DNA of 21,908 bases. Origin: Gammaproteobacteria bacterium (lineage in GTDB: Bacteria > Pseudomonadota > Gammaproteobacteria > Steroidobacterales > Steroidobacteraceae). The stretch spans positions 1 through 21,908 of the forward strand of contig JASHUC010000216.1 in the NCBI GenBank assembly GCA_030040235.1. Direction: 5' to 3'. A program made the translations under genes and the position numbers. The notes beneath the pieces are model-generated. The model was not told the origin of the DNA, made no database searches, and saw nothing but the letters and a program-made list of their open reading frames with translations. Shown one piece after another: positions 1 through 7,000 of the stretch (its first letter is position 1; every line of letters starts with the position of its first letter).

Positions 1-1518
1 CGCTGCGAGGAGGCTCGCCATAGTTTTCTCACACCGCTGCGCGAGACGGGTGCGGAGATCTTCTGGGTGTGGCCGGTCCTCGTCGTCGGACGGCTCGAGG
101 CGATTCTCGCGATCGGCTTCCGGGAAGCCCCGTCCGCGGATGCGCGTATCACGCGCTGCGGCGCGGAATTCGCCGCCCGTCTGGGTGCGGCCCTCTCGAG
201 GAGCGAGCGTGACGAGCGGCTCTACCGCCAGGCCCATTACGATCCGCTCACGGCATTGCCGAATCGGCTGCTGTTCCGCGAGTGTCTTGCGCAGGAGCTC
301 GCGAGCGGCTCGCGGGGCGCGCTGCTTTACATCGATCTCGACCACTTCAAACGCGTCAACGACGGCTTCGGGCACCAGACCGGCGATGAGCTGCTCGCGC
401 TCATCGCGCAGCGCTTGCGCGCGGCGGTGAAGGAAGGCGACCTGGTGGCGCGGCTCGGCGGGGACGAGTTCGCCATCGTGCTGCGCAACGCCAGTGACGC
501 CGCCGCCGCAGGTGCCGTCGCCGGACGTATCGCCGAATCGCTGCATCTGCCGGTCAGCGCCGGCGGCGCCGACCATCAGATTTCCGTCAGCATCGGCGTC
601 ACGCTGTTTCCCGGTGACGGAGCGAGTCTCGAGGATCTGGTGCGCAACGCCGACGATGCAATGTACCGCGCGAAGGATCTCGGCCGTGGCCGCTTCACGT
701 TCTTCGAGCGCGAGACGCGTCCCGGGGCGGCGGGCGCCTCCGGCCTGCACCGCGCATTGCGCAAGCGGGAGTTCTCGCTTTTCTATCAGCCGCAGTTCGC
801 GGTCATCGACGGGGCGCTCGCCGGTATCGAGGCGCTCCTGCGCTGGCACACCTCGAGCGAGGGCACCCGGCAGCCGGAGGATTTCGTGCCCGCGGCCGAG
901 GAGACCGGACTCATCGTGGACATCGGCGGGTGGGTGCTCGATGCGGCCTGCGCCCAGCTCGCCGCCTGGCGCGAGCGCGGAACGATGCCGCCGCGCCTCG
1001 CGGTGAACATCTCCGCCCAGCAGCTGCGGGACCCGGATTTTGCGCACACCGTGCGGCGCGCGCTGGAGAAGCATTCGCTGCCTCCCGAAATGCTCGAGCT
1101 GGAGCTCGCCGCGGGCGTGCTCGCCGATGCCGAAGCTGCCGCGCCGCTCGCGCGTCTCGTGCAGATCGGAGCTCGCCTGGTGCTCGATGACTTCGGCAGG
1201 GCATGCCCGCTCAGCCATCTGCGCCGCTATCCCCTGAACGCCGTGAAGATCGATCGGGCGTTGATTGCGCAGCTGCCCCACGATGCCGAGTCCGCCGCCA
1301 TCGTGGAGACGAGCATCATGATGGCTCACGCACTCGGCAAGCGCGTCGCCGCGCAGGGGATCGAGCGCATCGAGCAGCTGGATTTTCTGCGCGAGCGGCG
1401 CTGCGATCTCGCTCAGGGCTTCTACCTCGCGCGACCGCTTTCCGCGGCGGCAATCACCGAGCTGCTCGGTGCGCGCGTATCGAGCTCCGAAGGACGATCG
1501 GTTCGCGAGGCGGGCTGA
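1..1518 (+). CDS. GAF-GGDEF-EAL cyclic-di-GMP enzyme, 5'-truncated by window edge
   Basis: The reading frame is open to base 1, so the N-terminus lies outside the window; a GTG at 67 is only an internal candidate start. Residues are numbered from that GTG. The first ~45 residues look like the last strand and helix of a GAF sensor domain. A GGDEF domain follows (about 57-215) with DPLTALPNR, an intact GGDEF at 131-135 and DHFKRVNDGFGH, so diguanylate cyclase activity is expected. The inhibitory RxxD site reads KEGD, an imperfect I-site. An EAL domain covers about 228-468. It keeps E255 (EALLRW), N314, E346, D374-D375, K394 and Q450. It has Q430 where the catalytic Glu of AEGVE is expected, AAG in place of TES at 348-350, and loop 6 reading DDFGRACPL with one residue missing. 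I infer a synthase with a weak or inactive phosphodiesterase domain. A c-di-GMP riboswitch starts about 200 bases downstream. Confidence 0.93.
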   Translation, partial: RCEEARHSFLTPLRETGAEIFWVWPVLVVGRLEAILAIGFREAPSADARITRCGAEFAARLGAALSRSERDERLYRQAHYDPLTALPNRLLFRECLAQELASGSRGALLYIDLDHFKRVNDGFGHQTGDELLALIAQRLRAAVKEGDLVARLGGDEFAIVLRNASDAAAAGAVAGRIAESLHLPVSAGGADHQISVSIGVTLFPGDGASLEDLVRNADDAMYRAKDLGRGRFTFFERETRPGAAGASGLHRALRKREFSLFYQPQFAVIDGALAGIEALLRWHTSSEGTRQPEDFVPAAEETGLIVDIGGWVLDAACAQLAAWRERGTMPPRLAVNISAQQLRDPDFAHTVRRALEKHSLPPEMLELELAAGVLADAEAAAPLARLVQIGARLVLDDFGRACPLSHLRRYPLNAVKIDRALIAQLPHDAESAAIVETSIMMAHALGKRVAAQGIERIEQLDFLRERRCDLAQGFYLARPLSAAAITELLGARVSSSEGRSVREAG

Positions 1519-1538
1519 GCGAGCGCCGCGCGCGCGGA

Positions 1539-1595
1539 TTATGTGAGAGCGCGCTCGTATGAGCGGCGCCGCGTACACTTTATGTGCAAGCGCGC
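1539..1595 (+). repeat. pair of imperfect 16-bp direct repeats
   Basis: TTATGTGAGAGCGCGC at 1539-1554 and TTATGTGCAAGCGCGC at 1580-1595 match at 14 of 16 positions, with starts 41 bases apart. A third partial copy, TTATGT, begins at 1602. They lie just after the GGDEF-EAL stop and about 90 bases before the riboswitch promoter. They could be paired protein-binding sites for an upstream regulator, which is inference. Chance is possible because half of each unit is GC-alternating sequence. Confidence 0.45.
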
Positions 1596-1681
1596 GCAGG
1601 CTTATGTCCTCTGCAACACGGCGCAGCGAGCACCGTCTGCACGTGGCGACGGCCGATGAGAGTCGTGACACAAATTCTCTC

Positions 1682-1710
1682 TTGACTGCCAGTCGCGGGT
1701 TGCCGACACT
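1682..1710 (+). promoter_or_regulatory. sigma-70-like promoter of the riboswitch transcript
   Basis: TTGACT at 1682-1687 matches the -35 consensus at five of six bases. After a 17-base spacer, GACACT at 1705-1710 keeps the key A2 and T6 of a -10 element. Transcription would begin around 1716-1718, at the 5' edge of the riboswitch aptamer. That fit is the main support, because the -10 itself is weak. Confidence 0.55.
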
Positions 1711-1717
1711 CTCTCTC

Positions 1718-1802
1718 GTGCCAAGAGCAAACCCGTCGAAAGACGGGGACGCAAAGCCACCGGTCTAAAGGACGAGCTCCTACGACGGCGGGGTTGCCAC
1801 CG
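1718..1802 (+). ncRNA. cyclic-di-GMP class I riboswitch (GEMM-I aptamer)
   Basis: The conserved GEMM-I core is present in order: GCAAACC at 1727-1733; a stem CGUC/GACG capped by a GAAA tetraloop; GGGACGCAAAGCC directly after it; an arm opening ACCGGUCUAA, which carries the tetraloop-receptor side; and the closing strand GGGGUUGCC ending near 1798, whose GGUUGC pairs back with GCAAACC. Blocks, order and spacing follow the well-studied Vibrio cholerae Vc2 aptamer. The RNA binds c-di-GMP and controls the downstream gene, here the SPOR-like protein at 1897. The match is by eye, but the conserved blocks are long enough to make it secure. Confidence 0.92.
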
Positions 1803-1828
1803 GCGATTCGCATTCGGCGGCGCGGGGT

Positions 1829-1893
1829 CTTCTCCCTCCGGCAGTTCGGCGCCCCTCCTGTTAGAAAGGCGGCCGATATCGTTCCGGGGAAAG
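1829..1893 (+). promoter_or_regulatory. probable expression platform and ribosome binding site
   Basis: About 95 bases separate the aptamer from the start codon. No hairpin followed by a T-run is visible, so transcription termination is not supported. CTTCTCCC at 1829-1836 can pair with the Shine-Dalgarno GGGGAAAG at 1886-1893 at seven of eight positions, counting one G-T wobble. The same pyrimidine stretch can instead pair with the adjacent GGGG at 1824-1827. This suggests control of translation initiation, but whether ligand turns the gene on or off cannot be read from the sequence. Confidence 0.35.
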
Positions 1894-1896
1894 CCT

Positions 1897-3615
1897 ATGA
1901 CCACACCTCGTGTGCAGCCCGCCGCGCGACCGCACCTCGATGCCGCTCCGGCTCCCGAAGGCCCGTTCGTCATCAATCTCTGCTCGTCGACCACACCCGT
2001 CGCGCTGACACACCCCCAGGATGCGGAGCTCAAACGGTTCAGCTTCTTCGTGAGCCGGCGACTCGAGGACGGACGCGAGCGCTTCCGCCTGCACATGGGC
2101 TTCTTCACGACGCTCCCGGAAGCCGAAGAATGGCTGAGCGTGGTGCGCGAGGTGTATCCCGGGGCATGGGCGGGCGAGGCGCCGGGCAAGCGCCTGGGCG
2201 GGAAGCTGCCGGCGCCCATCGCCGCAGGCATGCAAAGCGCCAGCGCCGCGACGCCTGAAACGGCGCAGCGCCTTCGACCCGCACCGCTGCAGCACGCATC
2301 TGCCCTTCCAGCTGCTCGTGTCCCTGCGGCCGCCCGTGCCTCTGCGACCGCCCGTGCTCCTGCGGCCGCTCGATTTCCGGCGGCCGCTCGTCCCTCCGAG
2401 CAGCCGGCGCGGCCGACTGCAACGAAGCCGCAGACCGGGCACCCTCAGCCACCCACGGTTTTCCCGCCCTCTACCGCGGCGCGGGCCGCTGGACCCACCG
2501 GCCCCCAAAGCGTGGCGCGCGCGGCCTCTGGCGGCTCGCCGAGACCCGCGCCCGTGTCACCGGGTGCTCAGCTCGCGAGGGCGTCGAACGTTAGAGCCGT
2601 GACGGCCGGCGCGGCGCGCGGCGCCTCGCCGAGCGGCACCGCACGCCCGGCCAGGGCGCCCAAATCGGGCGCCGTCGCGCCGCTGCCGCTCTCCAACGTG
2701 CGTGAGGTTCTCGCTGCGCTCGACGAGACGGGCTCGACACAGCAGATGCCAGCGCTCGACAAGATGCCCACGTTCGAGAAGCCTGCAACGGATACGGCGA
2801 CGGCGCCGAGGCTCTCCGACTCGCAGGTGCTGAAGCTGCTCGAGACGCGTCGCCCCGAGAGGGGGCGCGCGGCGGACGACAGCAGCATCTCCCTGCTCAA
2901 GCCGGACGACACCGGAACACGGCGCGAGTTGCGGGAAGCCATCGCGACCAACGCCCCGGTGTCCTTCGCGGTTCAGCTGCTCTGGTCGGTTCAGCCGATC
3001 GAAGTCGAGAAGCTGCCGCCGCTTGCGATCTTCAGCGCTTACACGCTGTACACGGTCGAGGGCAGCCGCGAGGGGCGGCGCTGGTATGGCCTGCGGCTCG
3101 GATTCTTCGGCGATGCCATCTCCGCCAAGCAGGTCGCACAGTACGTCCGCTCAGAGTTCGCCTCGGTCGCCGTGGTGCCCGTCGGTGCGCAGGAGCGTGG
3201 CCGCGCGAGCGCGAACGAGCCGGCTGGGAAAGGCAAGGCCGGGGCGCCCGCGGCCTCCGTACGCAACCAACTGCCGGGCGAGGCGGAGTTCAAGCTCATC
3301 GACGAGTCACAAACAGCGCCCGCGGTTGCGCCGGTCACGGCGGCCGCCAAATCCAAAGCGTCCGCGAAGGCTCAAGCCGCCGCGCCCCAGAAGCGCTCGC
3401 GAGGAGGCGCGGTCCGCGCACGCGAGAAGCGCTCACCGCAGACGCTCGAGGAGACCCTCGAGATCCTCGGCGCCGATAAGCTCGAGATCGACGAGGGCGG
3501 GGGCGATCCGCTGAACGACACCGGAGTGCGGCACCTGAAGGTCGAGATGCGCAGGGAGTCGCCGTTCACGAAGCTTCTCGATCGGCTGGCGGAGCGCGCG
3601 CGCAAGCCTCGATAA
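1897..3615 (+). CDS. tandem SPOR-like domain protein under c-di-GMP riboswitch control
   Basis: This 572-residue protein has two SPOR-like modules joined by a long disordered linker. The first (about 22-95) contains FVINLCSS, then FFVSRRLEDGRERFRLHMGFF and YPGAWAG. The second (about 352-430) contains FAVQLLWS, YTLYTVEGSREGRRWYGLRL and GFFGDA. Each shows the strand / long strand / GFF / helix pattern of SPOR folds. Residues 100-345 are rich in Ala, Pro and Arg and include an 18-base tandem repeat. The tail from 430 is basic and low-complexity, with an acidic patch near 525 and a conserved-looking end FTKLLDRLAERARKPR. Classical SPOR proteins bind denuded septal peptidoglycan in the periplasm, but no signal peptide or membrane segment is visible here, so this protein appears cytoplasmic. 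ATG at 1897 follows GGGGAAAG. Its exact role is unknown. Confidence 0.9.
   Translation: MTTPRVQPAARPHLDAAPAPEGPFVINLCSSTTPVALTHPQDAELKRFSFFVSRRLEDGRERFRLHMGFFTTLPEAEEWLSVVREVYPGAWAGEAPGKRLGGKLPAPIAAGMQSASAATPETAQRLRPAPLQHASALPAARVPAAARASATARAPAAARFPAAARPSEQPARPTATKPQTGHPQPPTVFPPSTAARAAGPTGPQSVARAASGGSPRPAPVSPGAQLARASNVRAVTAGAARGASPSGTARPARAPKSGAVAPLPLSNVREVLAALDETGSTQQMPALDKMPTFEKPATDTATAPRLSDSQVLKLLETRRPERGRAADDSSISLLKPDDTGTRRELREAIATNAPVSFAVQLLWSVQPIEVEKLPPLAIFSAYTLYTVEGSREGRRWYGLRLGFFGDAISAKQVAQYVRSEFASVAVVPVGAQERGRASANEPAGKGKAGAPAASVRNQLPGEAEFKLIDESQTAPAVAPVTAAAKSKASAKAQAAAPQKRSRGGAVRAREKRSPQTLEETLEILGADKLEIDEGGGDPLNDTGVRHLKVEMRRESPFTKLLDRLAERARKPR
2308..2397 (+). repeat. five 18-bp tandem repeats inside the SPOR-protein linker
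   Basis: Five consecutive in-frame units start at 2308, 2326, 2344, 2362 and 2380. Each encodes a six-residue block of the form (A/P)-(A/T)-A-R-x-(P/S), for example AAARAS and AAARFP. The central units share GCGGCCGCYCG. Because the unit is a multiple of three, copy-number change would lengthen the linker without a frameshift. Confidence 0.8.
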
Positions 3616-3629
3616 GCGAATCGAGACGA

Positions 3630-3747
3630 AGACGATGGGCGCCTGACGGAATCCCTTGTCAGAACGCCGTGAATCCTTCCGTGGAGGCTGCGAGAGCGCC
3701 GTCCTGGCGCTACGCTCTGACAAGGGGATTCTGCCAGGCGCTCGTCT
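3630..3747. repeat. large foldback element in convergent gap (possible bidirectional terminator or REP/MITE-like element)
   Basis: The left arm at 3639-3663 and right arm at 3716-3741 are inverted copies, matching at 23 of 25 positions plus one single-base bulge; they share GCGCCTG and TTGTCAGA at their ends. After a 3-base bulge the stem extends to AGACGA (3630-3635) and TCGTCT (3742-3747). The 52-base loop holds further hairpins: AGCGCC-GTCCT-GGCGCT at 3695-3711 and CCTTCC/GGAGG near 3675-3687. It lies between two genes reading toward each other and reaches the stop codon of the minus-strand gene. There is no T-run, so ordinary Rho-independent termination is not shown. The alternative is a mobile palindromic repeat, but no flanking target duplication is visible. 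Confidence 0.7.
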
Positions 3748-4048
3748 ACTTCTTTCCGAACAGCTCATCGAGCGCTGCGCGAGATTTGTCGACCTCGGCG
3801 GTGTTCGGCGCGATGTAGGCGCCGGCGCGCGGCTTGAAGAAATCGCAGAAGTTCGCGTGCTCCTTGTCGCGCACCTCCTCTGCCGTCGGCTCGCGGCAGT
3901 GCTTGGCGACCCGCGTGTCGTAGTCGACGCACATCCGGCAGACGTGCAGCTCGGCGCGGCACTTCGGGCACTCCTCCAGGCGGCGCAGCGGCAGCGTGAG
4001 CACCGCGAGCGAGGCGCCGCACTTCCAGCAAACGAGATCGTGAGCCAT
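3746..4048 (-). CDS. small cysteine-rich zinc-ribbon protein of unknown function
   Basis: A 100-residue protein starting at ATG 4048; a GTG three codons upstream (4057) is the alternative. Cys pairs CWKC and CPKC, 17 residues apart, form a zinc-ribbon-like unit. HVCRMC plus two later cysteines (in KHCREP and NFCDFF) could make a second metal site. The stretch ELHVCRMCVDYD and the block CREPTAEEVRDKEHANFCDFF are recognisable from an unnamed protein family in proteobacteria. The tail is charged and helical. No signal peptide or membrane segment is seen, so it is probably cytoplasmic. It starts 10 bases after the uvrA stop on the same strand and is very likely co-transcribed with it. That hints at a link to DNA repair, but no function is known to me. 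Confidence 0.85.
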   Translation of the reverse strand: MAHDLVCWKCGASLAVLTLPLRRLEECPKCRAELHVCRMCVDYDTRVAKHCREPTAEEVRDKEHANFCDFFKPRAGAYIAPNTAEVDKSRAALDELFGKK

Positions 4049-4051
4049 CGC

Positions 4052-4059
4052 GATCACTC
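4052..4059 (-). promoter_or_regulatory. ribosome binding site deciding the zinc-ribbon start
   Basis: Read on the minus strand, GAGTGATC precedes ATG 4048 by three bases and resembles the GGTGATC part of the anti-Shine-Dalgarno complement. It overlaps the end of uvrA and favours ATG 4048 over GTG 4057. Confidence 0.4.
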
Positions 4060-7000
4060 TACGCCTGGCGCGCCTGTGCCGGAACCTCCGGTACCGCTCG
4101 CTCGCGCAGAAACGCAGCGAGTGCGCGGCCGGTGTGCGACTTCGCCTTCCGTGCCGCGATCTCCGCGGGCGTGCCCTGCGCGACGATGCGCCCGCCGCCT
4201 TCTCCAGCCTCGGGTCCCATGTCGATGATCCAGTCCGCTTCAGCCATCACATCGAGATTGTGCTCGACGACGACCGCCGTGTTGCCGGCGTCGACCAGCC
4301 GATGGAGCACCGCGAGCAGTTTCTCGACATCCGCCATGTGCAGCCCGACGGTCGGCTCGTCGAGCACGTAGAGCGTGCGTTTTTGCATGCGCTCGTCCAC
4401 GGCCCGGCCCCTCCCCGGGCTGCGCTGTTCGGCTTCCTCGAGCATCGACCGCGGCGCTTTCGGGCGCGCCTCGGATTTCGCAAGCTCGGTCACGAGCTTG
4501 ATGCGCTGCGCCTCGCCTCCGGAGAGCGTCGGGCTCTGCTGACCGAGAGTCAAATAGCCGAGACCCACGTCCTGGAGCAGCTTCAGCGCGCGGTGCACTC
4601 GTGAGTGCGCCCGGAAGAACTCGACCGCAGCGTCCACGCTCATCGCGAGCACATCGCCGATGCTTCGCTCGCGCCAGAGCACCGCGAGCGTCTCGGAGTT
4701 GAAGCGCCGCCCGCCGCACGTCTCGCAAACGACCTTCACATCCGGCAGGAAGCTCATCTCGATGGTTTTGAGGCCCTGACCCTCGCAGGTCTCGCAGCGT
4801 CCGCCTGAGGTGTTGAAGGAGAACCGGCTGGCGGTGTAGCCGCGAATGCGCGCCTCGGTGGTTGCGGCGTAGATGGTCCGGACGTCGTCCCAGAATCCGA
4901 CATAGGTCGCCGGGCAGGACCGCGGGGTCTTGCCGATGGGCGTCTGGTCCACCTCGAGTACCCGGTCCACCCTCTCGATGCCGAGCATCGCGCGGCAGCC
5001 CACGAGCGGGCCGTTCCCGGCCGGCTCGCTGCGATGCGCTTCGCTGCGGCCGTTGGGCGGCTTGCCGTTGCGGCCCCTCGGGTCGGCGCCGAGCGCGCGC
5101 CGGAGATTCTCGTAGAGCACGTCCCGCGCGAGGGTGGACTTGCCGGATCCCGAAACCCCCGTCACGACGATGAGCCGCTCGAGCGGTATGCGAACATCGA
5201 TGCGGTCGACGTTGTGCAGCTGCACGCGCTCGAGCTTCAAGGCCGGCGTGCGCACGGTCGTTTCACGACGCGGGGTGAGGCGATGCTGGAGTGGGGAGCG
5301 AAGGTAGCGTCCGGTCGTGGAGCGCGGATTGCGAATGAGATCCGTGACCGTGCCCGCCCCGACGAGCTCTCCGCCACACACGCCCGCACCGGGCCCGAGA
5401 TCCAGCACGTGATCGGCGCGGCGAATCGTCTCCTCGTCGTGCTCGACGACCACGAGGGTGTTGTGATGCGAGGTGAGCTCGGCGAGCGAGGCGAGGAGCA
5501 CGCGATTGTCTCGCGGATGCAGCCCGATGGTCGGCTCATCGAGTACGTAGCAGACGCCTTGCAGATTCGAGCCGAGCTGCGCGGCGAGCCGGATGCGCTG
5601 CGCCTCCCCGCCGGAGAGGGTAGGCGCGGCGCGATCGAGCGTGAGATAGCCGAGCCCGACGCGCACGAGAAATGCGAGCCGCGAGCGGAGCTCGGCGGTG
5701 AGGTCGCGCGCGATCGCGCGCTCGCGCTCGTTGAGCTTGAGTCTGGCGATGAGCTCGGCCGTGGCCGCGATCGATCGCGCGCTCAACTCGGCGATCGATT
5801 GCCCGCGAAAACGCACGTTGAGGGCGACCGGATTCAAGCGCTGACCGCCACATGCGCCGCAGACGGGGGGCTCGCGCTCGTACCAGGCGTTCCACCAGAG
5901 CTCCTCGCCCGTCTGCTCCTCCGAGAAGCCCGCCATCTGCACGCCGGTGCCGTAGCAGCTCTCGCACCAGCCGTGCTTGGAGTTGAAGGAGAAAAGCCGC
6001 GGATCGAGCTCCGCGAAGCTGCGCCCGCAGGAGGGGCAGGCGCGCTTGGTGGAGAACATGACCGCACGGCGCTCCCCGTCCGCCGGCACGACGCTCACGA
6101 GCCCCTTGCCGTAGTCGAGCGCGCGCGTGAGCGCCTCGTGCAGCGCCCCGTCGTTTCTCGCGCTCGCCTCGAGCGTGGCGACGGGAAGCTCGAGCGTGTG
6201 CTCCTTGAACCGGTTCAGGCGCGGCCAGCGCGCGGTGGGCAGCAGCGTGCCATCGACCCGCAGCTCCCGGTAGCCTTTCTTCGCCGCCCACTTCGCAAGC
6301 TCGGTGTAGAAGCCCTTGCGCGCCACGACGAGCGGCGCGAGGAGGGCGATGCGCCGGCCGCGGAACTGCCCGAGCAATCGCGCCGCGATCGACCCGAGGC
6401 TCTGCGGCTCGATGGGCGTGCGGCAATCCGGACAATACTGCACGCCGAGCTTCACGTAGAGCAGACGCAGAAAGTGATAGATCTCCGTGAGCGTCGCGAC
6501 CGTGCTTTTGCGTCCCCCGCGGCTCGTGCGCTGCTCGATCGCAACCGTCGGCGGGATGCCGTAGATCGCATCCACGTCCGGGCGGGCGGCGGGCTGCACG
6601 AACTGCCGCGCGTACGCATTGAGCGACTCGAGATAGCGGCGCTGTCCCTCGTTGAAGAGAATATCGAAGGCGAGCGTCGATTTGCCCGACCCGGACACCC
6701 CGGTGATCACCGTGAAGCGGTCGCGCGGAATCTGCACATCGATGCTCTTCAAGTTGTGCTCGCGCGCGTTGTGGATCACGACGGCCTCGCGCGCGCGGGC
6801 ATCGTTGCCCGCCCGGTACTCGCGGCGCGCCTCGGCGACCTGATCGAGGCGCGGAGCAAGTCCGCTCCAGCCAGGCTCCCCGGCGAGCGAGCGCTCGTAC
6901 GCCGCGAGTGCCTTGCCGGTGTGCGACCCGGCATGGGCGCGCACCTGCGCGGGGGTGCCGGTGCAGACGATCTGCCCGCCGCGCTCTCCGCCTTCGGGCC

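Noticed and set aside
1547..1556. Palindrome GAGCGCGCTC as terminator of the GGDEF-EAL gene
   Set aside because: It has no loop room, no T-run and a GC-alternating sequence that is common by chance here.
1559..1768. Small open frame over the promoter and riboswitch
   Set aside because: It runs through the aptamer, has no ribosome binding site and resembles no protein.
3630..3747. Insertion sequence ends
   Set aside because: The inverted arms enclose only 52 bases with no transposase and no target-site duplication, so it was kept as a foldback element rather than called an IS.
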